Origin: Thiotrichaceae bacterium
GTDB lineage: Bacteria > Pseudomonadota > Gammaproteobacteria > Beggiatoales > Beggiatoaceae
Length of the DNA: 37,739 nucleotides
Assembly: GCA_026991885.1 (NCBI GenBank)
Contig: JALXAQ010000228.1
Coordinates: 1-37,739 of the forward strand
Direction: 5' to 3'
The notes beneath the pieces are model-generated. The model made no database searches. It saw nothing but the letters and a program-made list of their open reading frames with translations, and was not told the origin of the DNA. The position numbers and the translations under genes were made by a program. This document shows, piece after piece, positions 24,825 through 33,500 of this stretch (position 1 is the stretch's first letter; every line of letters begins with the position of its first letter).

Positions 24825-27800
24825 TCAATCCCCTTTATCATCCTCTTTATATTGTGTCACCAAATCCGTTTTCAGTTGAATACCACGCCGAGAAGTCGTT
24901 TTCTTCCTTGAACTTCTTGAAGTGGTTGGTTTTGTCTCATCACCAGAAGTTTCAGGTATTGGCGTTTCAGCAGCTGGTACCGAGGGGGGGGCACTGCTCA
25001 CAGTCTGCGTTGTTGCCTTTGGTTCGGCAGTTTGATTACTGGGAGGCGGCATTTCCGCTGAGATTTTATGTCCCAACCTGCCAAAGGCACCGAAAATGAG
25101 GACGAAGATAGCACGAATGAGAAAAAATACTTTCTTTATGACCTCAAAAAGTTTCTGAATAAACCCGATGCTTGTCGTCCCGATACCTGATCCTGACGAC
25201 ATTGTTGGCTGTTGTGGTGTTGTCGCTTCCTCCTCTTCCTGGACACCGTTATAATCTTCTAAAGTCGCGCTGCTCGCACACAGCGCATCAGGTCCAACAC
25301 TGATACAACCCAAGGGAATAACGATCAGCGTCAATAAAGTAGAAAAGAGTACGCCAAACAACAAGGAAATCGCCATACCTTGGAAAATGGGGTCAAATAA
25401 AATAACAAATGATCCGGCGACCAAAGCAAAGGCTGTAATCAAAATGGGACGAGTACGAGTTTTACAAGCTAAAATCACGGCATCTTGTATGGAACTACCT
25501 TGTCCTATTTCGTGGATAGAATAATCCACTAATAAAATGGAATTACGCACAATAATACCTGCCAACGCAATCCAGCCGATCATGGAAGTGGCCGTAAATT
25601 CTGCACCAAACAACCAATGACCGGGAATAATTCCCAGCAAAGTGAGCGGAATCGGTGCCATAATAATGGCGGGTACGATAAAGTTGCCAAATAACCAGAC
25701 CACTAACATGTAAATTAAGACCATGGCAACCGCAAATGCCGCCCCCATGTCGCGGAAGGTTTCATAAGTGACTGTCCATTCGCCCGTCCATTCAAAACCA
25801 GATTGCCCTAAGACTTTTGGTGGCCCCAGATATCGGTCACAAAAAGAAACCACAAAGTAATCCGTACAACCCGATTCCAGCAGATTGATTCCATCAGGTG
25901 TTTCATAATCTTTTAATAGACTTTCAATTTCGAGCATACCATAAATCGGGGCACTCAAATTGTATTCACCTGTTTCTTCATCATAAAGACCAACGGGATC
26001 ACCCACCACATATTCAATCGGGCGCAAGTCTTTTTGGTAATAAACGCGATCTTGATCCGCTTCAACGAATTTGCCTAATTCAGCGAGAGGGATGATACTA
26101 CCCGTTTTGGTCGGAATCGGCAAATCATACAAACTGCTCAATTGTGACCGATCTTTCAAGGGAACTTGAATCGCAATATAAGTCGGTTCTAGCACTCTAC
26201 CTTGTTTGATGTCACCCAGTTTAAAGCCACCCAATGCCATCATTAAATTTTGATTGATGGTATCAACGGATATACCACGCCGTACCGCTTTTTCGGTATC
26301 CACTTCAAAGTGCCAAATTTTCTGCGGCTCGGGTATGTAATTATCGACATCGTCTAAAATTTTCGCCTCTTCAAATAGGGCCGTCATTTTTCTGGCAACT
26401 TCTAGGCGAGTCTCATCATCTGGACCATAAACTTCTGCAACAATAGATTGTAAGACAGGTGGACCAGGGGGCATTTCTACGACTGTGATTTTGGCGGGAC
26501 TATTGGCCTCTTTAACCAGTTTCTTTAGTTCTTTGCGGACGGCAATGGCAATTTCATGGCTGCTACGATGTTCTTCAAGGTAACATTTAAGCGTGTCTTT
26601 ATCCAAGAAATTCAGACCACATTTTTTCTTTCCAAGTTGTACATGAATATCTGCATGCCAAGGTTTATTACGCAAATAGTAATGACGTACCATCCCATTA
26701 AAATCAAAAGGTTGTGAAGTGCCCACATAAGATTGCAAGGCAATGACTTCAGGAAACTTTTCAGGATCGCGCATTTTTTCGACCAGTTGATAAGTCAAAT
26801 TAGCCGTCACAGGTAAAGCAGTGCCTTCGGGCATATCAATAAAAACATTGAATTCGGGCTTTTTATCCAGCGGCAACATTTTGACTTCCACCGTTCTAAA
26901 GTAAAACATGGAACAAGCCGCAAAAAATGAAAAAATCAGCAGGAGCAAAAATCCCCACCCAAGGAATCGATTGCTAAATAAGGGCGGTAAAATTTTGCGA
27001 AACAGCCACTCTACTCTTTCATTCGTCTTATGTTCTTTGAGTTCCGCTTTTTGCAATCCGGCTAATGAAGGTTTAAAGCGCATAGCCAACCACGGCGTAA
27101 AAACAAAGGCGGCAAACAGTGAAAATATCATCGCCACCGAGCCTAAAGCTGGGATAGGCTCCATGTAAGGCCCCATCATGCCCGACACAAATCCCATGGG
27201 TAACAAGGCAGCGACCACCGTAAATGTTGCCAAAATGGTGGGATTGCCAACTTCGCGCACAGCATCAACCGCCGTCATTGTGTCAGTTTCACCTTGAAGC
27301 AACCAGCGGCGGTAAATATTTTCTATGACCACAATAGCATCATCGACTAGAATACCGATGGAAAAAATCAAGGCAAATAAACTGACGCGATCAATGGTAT
27401 AACCTAAAACCCAAGCCGCAAAGACGGTGAGTAAAATCACCACAGGAATCACCAAAGTCACGACAAGAGAGGGACGCCATCCTAATGAGAATAAGACTAA
27501 TAGGGTCACCGCCCCCGTGGCTATAAATAATTTTTTAATTAAACCATTAACTTTATCATTAGCTGTTTGCCCGTAATTGCGGGTCACTTCTACATGCACA
27601 TTGGCTGGAATGACGCTGTTTTTTCGGAGAGTATCAACCTTTGCCAAAATCGCCTTTGCCACATCGACCCCATTGCTGCGAATCTTTTTTGATATACCAA
27701 TGGTCACGGCGGGGGCACCGTTGACTTCTGGGACTGTGACAGCTTGCTCTAGCCAAAAGGAGTCATGTTGTGCATAAGCATGGCCAGAATAATAATTGAC

Positions 27801-28652
27801 CATTTGATAGGCTTCTTTCTCTGGCCCTTTTGTGACAGTCGCTACATCACGTACATAGACAGGCGCACCTTCAAAGGTGCCCACCACCAATTTTTTGACA
27901 TCTTCGGCATTGGTTAAAAATTTACCGGTGTACACAGTAAAATGCGTATTACCGGATTCTATACTGCCTGCCTGAGTCTCATTATTGGCAGTTTGTATAG
28001 TTTGGGCCACCTGTCCGATACTGATACCAAAGCCTGATAAATCTGCTGGTTTCACTTCAACAAGCACCTGTTCTGCGCGTCCGCCGACCACAAAACTTTG
28101 CCCTGTCTCAGGAACACCCTTGAGGTTTTGCATCACTTCAAAAGACAATGTGCGTAAAGCACCATCATCCAAGTTATCAGACCATAAAGTTAAAGTCACG
28201 ACGGGTACATCATCAATCCCTTTCGGTTTGACCAAAGGCTGTCTAACGCCGGGCGGGATTTTATCCATATTGGACTGTAATTTGTCATAGACTTTAAAAA
28301 TAGAATTTTCTAATTCCTCGCCTACTTCAAACTGGACAGTCACCATGCCTTGTCCCCGTTCCGATGCCGAGTACACATGTTTGATAGCAGGAATTTCACT
28401 CAGAATACGTTGCAGCGGATCAATGGCCAAACTGGTGACTTGTTCTGCGGAGGCGCCGGGATATTGAATAAAAATATCCGCCATGGGCACAGAAATTTGT
28501 GGGTCTTCTTGACGGGGCGTGAATATGATGCCCATAATGCCCATAAAAAACATAGCGAAGAATAATAATGGTGATAAAGGCGAATGAATAAAAGCGTTCG
28601 CCATCTTCCCCGCTAGACCTAAAGGTGGTGGATCAATATATTGATCAGTCAT
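24825..28652 (-). CDS. RND family efflux transporter permease (AcrB/HAE1-like) with C-terminal extension
   Basis: 1275 residues, against about 1030-1060 for usual members. The RND plan is complete: first helix, porter domain (FVVGGRAEQVLVEVKPADLS), helices with the Asp-Asp pair in FSIGILVDDAIVVIENIYRR (about 436-437), a second porter half, and MIGWIALAGIIVRNSILLVD in the last half. Two oddities are an insert of about 25 residues with two cysteines (about 670-697) and a tail of about 160 residues after 1114. The tail has one extra predicted membrane helix (about 1164-1190) and a Pro/Thr/Ser- and Lys/Arg-rich end. It follows the adaptor gene by 58 bases, so the two form a pump. No TolC-like gene is in view, and cargo is unknown. 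Confidence 0.9.
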   Translation of the reverse strand: MTDQYIDPPPLGLAGKMANAFIHSPLSPLLFFAMFFMGIMGIIFTPRQEDPQISVPMADIFIQYPGASAEQVTSLAIDPLQRILSEIPAIKHVYSASERGQGMVTVQFEVGEELENSIFKVYDKLQSNMDKIPPGVRQPLVKPKGIDDVPVVTLTLWSDNLDDGALRTLSFEVMQNLKGVPETGQSFVVGGRAEQVLVEVKPADLSGFGISIGQVAQTIQTANNETQAGSIESGNTHFTVYTGKFLTNAEDVKKLVVGTFEGAPVYVRDVATVTKGPEKEAYQMVNYYSGHAYAQHDSFWLEQAVTVPEVNGAPAVTIGISKKIRSNGVDVAKAILAKVDTLRKNSVIPANVHVEVTRNYGQTANDKVNGLIKKLFIATGAVTLLVLFSLGWRPSLVVTLVIPVVILLTVFAAWVLGYTIDRVSLFALIFSIGILVDDAIVVIENIYRRWLLQGETDTMTAVDAVREVGNPTILATFTVVAALLPMGFVSGMMGPYMEPIPALGSVAMIFSLFAAFVFTPWLAMRFKPSLAGLQKAELKEHKTNERVEWLFRKILPPLFSNRFLGWGFLLLLIFSFFAACSMFYFRTVEVKMLPLDKKPEFNVFIDMPEGTALPVTANLTYQLVEKMRDPEKFPEVIALQSYVGTSQPFDFNGMVRHYYLRNKPWHADIHVQLGKKKCGLNFLDKDTLKCYLEEHRSSHEIAIAVRKELKKLVKEANSPAKITVVEMPPGPPVLQSIVAEVYGPDDETRLEVARKMTALFEEAKILDDVDNYIPEPQKIWHFEVDTEKAVRRGISVDTINQNLMMALGGFKLGDIKQGRVLEPTYIAIQVPLKDRSQLSSLYDLPIPTKTGSIIPLAELGKFVEADQDRVYYQKDLRPIEYVVGDPVGLYDEETGEYNLSAPIYGMLEIESLLKDYETPDGINLLESGCTDYFVVSFCDRYLGPPKVLGQSGFEWTGEWTVTYETFRDMGAAFAVAMVLIYMLVVWLFGNFIVPAIIMAPIPLTLLGIIPGHWLFGAEFTATSMIGWIALAGIIVRNSILLVDYSIHEIGQGSSIQDAVILACKTRTRPILITAFALVAGSFVILFDPIFQGMAISLLFGVLFSTLLTLIVIPLGCISVGPDALCASSATLEDYNGVQEEEEATTPQQPTMSSGSGIGTTSIGFIQKLFEVIKKVFFLIRAIFVLIFGAFGRLGHKISAEMPPPSNQTAEPKATTQTVSSAPPSVPAAETPIPETSGDETKPTTSRSSRKKTTSRRGIQLKTDLVTQYKEDDKGD

Positions 28653-28710
28653 GTATATTTTTAAGAGTGTTCGTTACAAGTGAAAAGTAAATAATGAGTG
28701 GGGGGGATTG

Positions 28711-29877
28711 CTAACAGGGCGTTTTTCTTGAATTTTGACTGACCACAACGTGATCGCCTTCCTTCAAGCCGCTAAGAACAGTCACATAATCACCAATACT
28801 GGGATCGAGATCAGTGATAAGTGCAGGATTAATTGCACTGCCAAGCCGTACCAAGCGCAATTCATATTTATTATCATCCTTTAAGACGCAAACCCCCGGC
28901 AAACTACCACGCTGAATCACCGCCGCTTTGGGGATCAAGAGTAACTCTTGTTTACCGGCTTTGACATCTGGCACATCGACTTGGGCATATTGCCCTGGAC
29001 CGACATATCGACCGTCTTCACTCTCTCTATCTATAGATAGGTCAAACTTGACTTTAACGGTGTGACGTTGCGAATCAGCGATGGGAAATATCTGTGCGAC
29101 TGTCACAATCACAGGCTCGTCAAGTACATCCAATTTGGCGGCAACTTGTTTGCCAACTTTTAATCCGCGCACTAAACGGGCAGGCACGTCCACTTCAATT
29201 TGCAAACGCCGAGTGTCAGCAAACTGCAACAAAGGTTGACCAGGTTGCACTGTATCACCCACTTCTACCATTTTTTTGATGATAACCCCTTCAAACGGTG
29301 CGATACCCCGAGCATCTCGTATTTTGGAGTCAATTTGATCAATTTGTGATTTGGCTTGCATTAAGCCACTCTGTGCCTGTTCAATCTTGGTTCCATAACC
29401 ATGCAGTTGAGTACGACGGTCAAACCCTTCATCGCTTTGTCCCATCAAGTCACTGAGCGGTTTGGTAAGATATTGGTCCAACAGATGCGGAAGTCCCATA
29501 CCGCCTGGTGCTTTGTCAGGTGAATCAGGCGACCGCAATTGACGCTCATATTGCATACCCGCATTACGCAGTGCAGCATCTGCTCTCCGCCACGCGGCGA
29601 TAGCTGCACGCCGTTTCGCCAATAATTCCCTATCGTCTAATGCTACTAACACGGTCTTTTCGGCAAATTGCTCACCTTCTTCGCCGGCAATAGTCTTCAC
29701 ACGTCCGGGTAATTGAGCGGATAAGGTGATCTCTTTTTCAGGTATCACGGTACCGCTTAATGTGACGGGGGGGCTGATATCGTGAGCACGCACTTCATAA
29801 TAAGTCTCTGCTGCCGCTGTGCCCATGCTAGAGATAATCCCAACCACGGCAGCTATTTTAACCATTTTTTTTAACAT
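28711..29877 (-). CDS. RND efflux periplasmic adaptor (HlyD/AcrA family)
   Basis: 388 residues from the ATG at 29877; an upstream in-frame ATG at 29919 would add 14 residues but AGGTGGAG lies just before 29877 and the signal peptide (MLKKMVKIAAVVGIISSMGTAAAE) starts there. SGTVIPEKEITLSAQLPGRV and GRVKTIAGEEGEQF form the first lipoyl half, a coiled-coil hairpin spans about 95-180, and IAPFEGVIIKKMVEVGDTVQ is the second half. A beta-barrel and membrane-proximal part follow. It bridges the RND pump and an outer-membrane channel. It lies between the SCP2-like gene and the pump. Confidence 0.92.
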   Translation of the reverse strand: MLKKMVKIAAVVGIISSMGTAAAETYYEVRAHDISPPVTLSGTVIPEKEITLSAQLPGRVKTIAGEEGEQFAEKTVLVALDDRELLAKRRAAIAAWRRADAALRNAGMQYERQLRSPDSPDKAPGGMGLPHLLDQYLTKPLSDLMGQSDEGFDRRTQLHGYGTKIEQAQSGLMQAKSQIDQIDSKIRDARGIAPFEGVIIKKMVEVGDTVQPGQPLLQFADTRRLQIEVDVPARLVRGLKVGKQVAAKLDVLDEPVIVTVAQIFPIADSQRHTVKVKFDLSIDRESEDGRYVGPGQYAQVDVPDVKAGKQELLLIPKAAVIQRGSLPGVCVLKDDNKYELRLVRLGSAINPALITDLDPSIGDYVTVLSGLKEGDHVVVSQNSRKTPC

Positions 29878-29959
29878 ACTTTTAATTCTCCACCTAAAAA
29901 GGGGATTGTTATACGCCAAAGGTACAACAACCCCCTTAATTAACTTATTTATTTAGACT

Positions 29960-29980
29960 CTTGGACTCCTACCAAAGAAA
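29960..29980 (+). repeat. Half-copy of the 9-2-9 palindrome with its conserved flank
   Basis: CTTGGACTCCTACCAAAGAA matches the right half and flank of copy B (CTTGGACTCCTAGCAAAGAA on the minus strand) with one change. The left arm is missing. It shows that the flank belongs to the repeat. Confidence 0.55.
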
Positions 29981-30010
29981 CCCAGCTTTTTTGAAAAAAA
30001 CTGGGCTTCT
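29976..30010 (-). terminator. Palindromic repeat, possible terminator of the SCP2-like gene
   Basis: AGAAACCCAG (29976-29985) pairs with CTGGGCTTCT (30001-30010) with one mismatch, and the inside (CTTTTTTGAAAAAAA) extends the stem. It lies 43 bases after the stop of the SCP2-like gene. It has the same design as the arms around the A-rich tract. Confidence 0.5.
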
Positions 30011-30052
30011 TGATATCTGATTTGTCAGATAGGTTTTTAGCAGGTATCAGTC

Positions 30053-30532
30053 CTATTCAACATTGACACGGCTCATAACCTCAAAACTTTTCATAAAAGG
30101 CCCCATCATACTTGGGTCTTTCATCATGGCACTATAGTTGCCTACCTCAAATCCTAGACCACCCCACATCGCGGGTTTTGCCATATCGAGCTTGCCTACC
30201 GCACCAGCCTTGAGCCATTTGTCCCAGCTCTCTGGTTTTGCGCGTAAATCCCATTTCAGGGTTTCACCATTGTACGCACCCGCACTGATTGCCTTGCCTT
30301 TTTCGACAATCAAAACGCCTTTTGGTTGATCGTCACCATAAAACCCATAGCCAATGTTGGCAGTAAAAGGATTATCAAGGTTAGCAAGTGGCTCGACGAT
30401 CGCCGCTGTTTCTTTATTCCATTCCTCCATAAAGGCTTTCATCCAAGCATCCGAAAATAACTCAGCCGCTTGTGCCAAGCCCATACACGATAACATCCCG
30501 ATAAAAGTAGTGATCTTAATAAAGTTTTTCAA
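30053..30532 (-). CDS. Exported SCP2-like protein, TTG start
   Basis: 159 residues with a signal peptide (LKNFIKITTFIGMLSCMGLAQA, Leu read as Met at the start; given for its hydrophobic core IGMLSCMG). The start is a TTG 9 bases after AGGAG; no in-frame ATG fits. The fold reads like sterol-carrier-protein-2: ANIGYGFYGDDQPKGVLIVE, KWDLRAKPESWDKWL and GKLDMAKPAMWGGLGFEVGN, then many Met near the end. Such proteins hold lipid-like molecules, here probably in the periplasm. It precedes the adaptor and pump on the same strand, which suggests it hands a hydrophobic cargo to them. Weak SCP2 similarity makes the fold call tentative. Confidence 0.65.
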   Translation of the reverse strand: MKNFIKITTFIGMLSCMGLAQAAELFSDAWMKAFMEEWNKETAAIVEPLANLDNPFTANIGYGFYGDDQPKGVLIVEKGKAISAGAYNGETLKWDLRAKPESWDKWLKAGAVGKLDMAKPAMWGGLGFEVGNYSAMMKDPSMMGPFMKSFEVMSRVNVE

Positions 30533-30585
30533 AAGGTTTATCTCCTATCATGAGTAAGTTAAATTAAATAAATGAAAGCCGTCTT

Positions 30586-30614
30586 AAGTTACTTTCAAAA
30601 TAAAAAAATGTCAA
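30586..30614 (-). promoter_or_regulatory. Candidate promoter for the SCP2-like/adaptor/RND operon
   Basis: Minus-strand TTGACA (30614-30609, perfect -35) with TAACTT 17 bases later (-10, weak). It would give a leader of about 50 bases before the TTG start at 30532. The rest of the 375-base spacer (30533-30907) is AT-rich and shows no other gene or repeat. Confidence 0.4.
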
Positions 30615-30907
30615 GTTTTTTGAGAGAATGTCCAGCCAATATCAAATATTTTTGTGGACTATATAATATTAACATTTTTCATCAAATTTGTGCATAACAT
30701 TAATGTTCAAAGCCTAAATAGATTTAATGATATTGATTAGGCAATATAAATTCTTAATATATTTCAAAAACAAGCGGGCTTTAAGCTAAACAACTTCACA
30801 ATCCTTGTCAGTTTTTTGATAAGCTTTAAGCATTCATTGAGTTTGGCTTAAGCACACCTCAACGTCTAGTCTTTTCATTCACACTCACTTAAGAATTTAC
30901 TAATATT

Positions 30908-32686
30908 ATGAGTTTTATTACTATTGGCAACGCTTTAGGTTGCACGATTAACTCTCACCGTCGAGGCTGGGATGGGAGCATTTGTAAAAATGCCGAAACT
31001 TGGAATTGTTCGGCAAAACAACAATTTCGTACCGATTATTGTCAACAAGGCGATCCACGTTGCTACCATATCCATATTTTTGAAGAAGGTAATCCCTATT
31101 GCCTGATCGATGATTTAGGTATCGGCTGGCTGCTTGAGCCGTATCCTGAAGCCTTGAATAATCAAATTTTACTATTTTGGGGTAAACGTTTTCAAGAACC
31201 CCGTGGCATCAGTGACATCAATACTAGACCCAAAGATTATGTTTTTGGTGCCTATCGTGTGCGTAGTGTTTCTCCACAAAAAATTAATGAATTTAAAACA
31301 TTGTGGAAAATAGAACCCTATCAAGATGGATGGACGCGCTTTCAGCAACCCTATATCTTAACTGTGTACTACAAAAGTATCATAGGTGGGGTTTATCTCA
31401 AAGAAGTCAATCGTGTCGCGGTGGAAAATATGTTTGAAAAAGCCGCCGAACAAGCCCGCAGCCCTCACCCTAATTGGCATAACCCCAAAGATGTTGAGCG
31501 ATTTGAATATTTCCATGCCCATTTGCATGAATGGTTTGAGCTTGCTCGGGAAAATGCACAGCGGATAGAACAAAATATGGTGCGTACCTATAGCAGTCGA
31601 ACGACCTCTTCTGTTCTTACAAGAAGCCCCTTTGTTGATGGTCTAAAAAACTTGGATGTGAAAAAAACCACACAATCTGTGGCAACACCCGCTAAACCAG
31701 CGAAAAATGGGGTAGCAATTTATCCGCTGTTGGAAAAAGAAAGTGCTAAAGAAAAAATCAAAAAGTGTTATAGCAAAGAAGTTTTAGATGCTGTGATGGC
31801 CGTTTCGCTGACTAGAAATATTCTCATTCTCACAGGCCATCCGGGGGTGGGTAAAAGCACATTAGCGATTGATTTGATTGACGATTCAGAACGCAAGCTG
31901 ATTGTCCCAGTGGGTTCGACATGGCGTAGTCGTGAAGATTTATTAGGCTATGTTAATCCTATCAGTAATGAGTTTGAACCGACTGATTTTACAAAGTTTT
32001 TATCTAAAGCCGATGCGGCATGGCGAAAAAATGACAAACGCACCTACATGGTGATTTTTGAAGAATTTAACCTCAGTCAACCCGAATATTGGTTTGGTGA
32101 TATTTTGGTACGTTCACAATATCCTGATGATCAAGACAAATTGCGTATCATTGAATTAGGCGGTAAAAGTATCCGTGGCGTAACAAGCGCTGCTAGCAAA
32201 CTGTTTGTCTCCCCTGCCCTCCGTTTTGTTGCCACTGTCAATAATGATCATACAACCTTATCATTGTCGCCCCGAGTTTTAGATCGCGCCTCCATCGTAG
32301 ATTTGACTTTAGAACCCAGAGCCACCTTAGATCGAGCTGAACTTAAGCTAGACGAACAACAAATCATGTCAATAGAGGAATTAGACGCTCTGCTCAAGTA
32401 TAAAAATGCGATGTTTTCCTTACGAGCTGCTGACTCCTTAAAACGTTGTTTGAACCATTTAGAAGTTCTAAACATGAATAACGCATGGGATGCCTTAGAT
32501 ATCGTGTTGTTACAACAAGTGTTAACAAAGGTGAGACTGATGGTAGGTGATCCCGCCAATGATAATCTCATGCAAGGCTTAGAAGACTGGAGTGAAAATT
32601 ATGGTAAATATCTCCGTAAATGTGCCAGCCTTATTAATGGTTGGACGGAGGCTTTGAAAGATGGACGAGATGTAATACAGGCCTAA
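30908..32686 (+). CDS. McrB-like AAA+ ATPase with Cys-rich N-terminal domain
   Basis: 592 residues. Residues about 1-70 carry C12, C26, C34, C45, C52 and C65 with HRRGWDGSICKN, probably a metal-binding or recognition domain I do not recognise; about 70-235 is also unassigned. A linker leads to an AAA+ core: Walker A GHPGVGKST (about 311-319), Walker B TYMVIFEEFNL (about 379-389), and sensor region FVATVNNDHTTLSLSPRVLD with RVLDRAS. The VNND and EEFN motifs are those of McrB-like ATPases that move along DNA. No McrC nuclease is adjacent. Function is unknown; restriction or remodelling is possible. No clear ribosome binding site is seen. Confidence 0.75.
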   Translation: MSFITIGNALGCTINSHRRGWDGSICKNAETWNCSAKQQFRTDYCQQGDPRCYHIHIFEEGNPYCLIDDLGIGWLLEPYPEALNNQILLFWGKRFQEPRGISDINTRPKDYVFGAYRVRSVSPQKINEFKTLWKIEPYQDGWTRFQQPYILTVYYKSIIGGVYLKEVNRVAVENMFEKAAEQARSPHPNWHNPKDVERFEYFHAHLHEWFELARENAQRIEQNMVRTYSSRTTSSVLTRSPFVDGLKNLDVKKTTQSVATPAKPAKNGVAIYPLLEKESAKEKIKKCYSKEVLDAVMAVSLTRNILILTGHPGVGKSTLAIDLIDDSERKLIVPVGSTWRSREDLLGYVNPISNEFEPTDFTKFLSKADAAWRKNDKRTYMVIFEEFNLSQPEYWFGDILVRSQYPDDQDKLRIIELGGKSIRGVTSAASKLFVSPALRFVATVNNDHTTLSLSPRVLDRASIVDLTLEPRATLDRAELKLDEQQIMSIEELDALLKYKNAMFSLRAADSLKRCLNHLEVLNMNNAWDALDIVLLQQVLTKVRLMVGDPANDNLMQGLEDWSENYGKYLRKCASLINGWTEALKDGRDVIQA

Positions 32687-32696
32687 AATAAGGTGT

Positions 32697-32716
32697 CCAA
32701 GATAAATCTTGGACTC
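32697..32716 (+). repeat. 9-2-9 palindrome, copy D
   Basis: GTCCAAGATAAATCTTGGAC followed by TCC, 10 bases after the AAA+ stop and 37 bases before the surE ATG. Confidence 0.85.
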
Positions 32717-32753
32717 CAGACCAAAATATTTATCTGAATAGCGTAAAAATATC

Positions 32754-33500
32754 ATGAAAATTTTAGTTAGTAACGACGATGGTTATCAAGCCCCTGGCAT
32801 TTTATGTTTAGTCGAAACTTTACAAAAAATGGCCGATGTCACTGTGGTTGCGCCAGATCGTAATCGCAGTGGTGCCAGTAATTCTCTCACCTTAGAGTAT
32901 CCCCTTCGCGTCAGACAGGCTGATAATGGCTTTTTTTATGTTAATGGCACTCCCACCGATTGTGTACATTTAGCGATCACCGGTTTATTTGACACGCTAC
33001 CTGATATTGTCATATCAGGCATCAATGCTGGAGCGAATTTAGGCGATGATGTCATTTACTCTGGCACCGTTGCGGCTGCCATGGAGGGCCGTTTTTTAGG
33101 TTTACCAGCGATGGCGGTTTCATTGGCCAGTTTTAATCCTCAACATTATCAAACCGCCGCCCATCTGGTAGAAACCCTCTTGGCACGTTTACAAGCTGAT
33201 GAGTTGCCCTTACCCGTTGATAGCATTTTAAATATCAACGTGCCTGATTGTCCTTGGGATGAATTGAAAGGGATACAAGCCTGCCGTTTGGGTAGCCGTC
33301 ACCGCGCAGAGCCAGCGATTAAAAGCGCCGATCCGCATGGTCATCCCGTTTATTGGATAGGCCCCGCTGGGCCTGAACAAGATGCCGGACCAGGTACAGA
33401 TTTTTATATTATTAATCAAAAAATGGTTTCAATAACGCCTTTGCATGTTGATTTGACTCGCCATTCAGCCTTAAAAAATTTGGGAGAATGGTTGGATTGA
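32754..33500 (+). CDS. surE: 5'/3'-nucleotidase SurE
   Basis: 248 residues, normal SurE length. [16 protein letters not shown] has the metal-binding Asp8-Asp9. [27 protein letters not shown] and [20 protein letters not shown] complete the active site of this metal-dependent phosphatase of nucleoside monophosphates. It acts in the cytoplasm and is linked to stationary-phase survival. In many gammaproteobacteria surE lies next to pcm, nlpD and rpoS; here it overlaps the start of a large sensor kinase by 13 bases instead. No strong ribosome binding site precedes the ATG. Confidence 0.95.
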   Translation: MKILVSNDDGYQAPGILCLVETLQKMADVTVVAPDRNRSGASNSLTLEYPLRVRQADNGFFYVNGTPTDCVHLAITGLFDTLPDIVISGINAGANLGDDVIYSGTVAAAMEGRFLGLPAMAVSLASFNPQHYQTAAHLVETLLARLQADELPLPVDSILNINVPDCPWDELKGIQACRLGSRHRAEPAIKSADPHGHPVYWIGPAGPEQDAGPGTDFYIINQKMVSITPLHVDLTRHSALKNLGEWLD

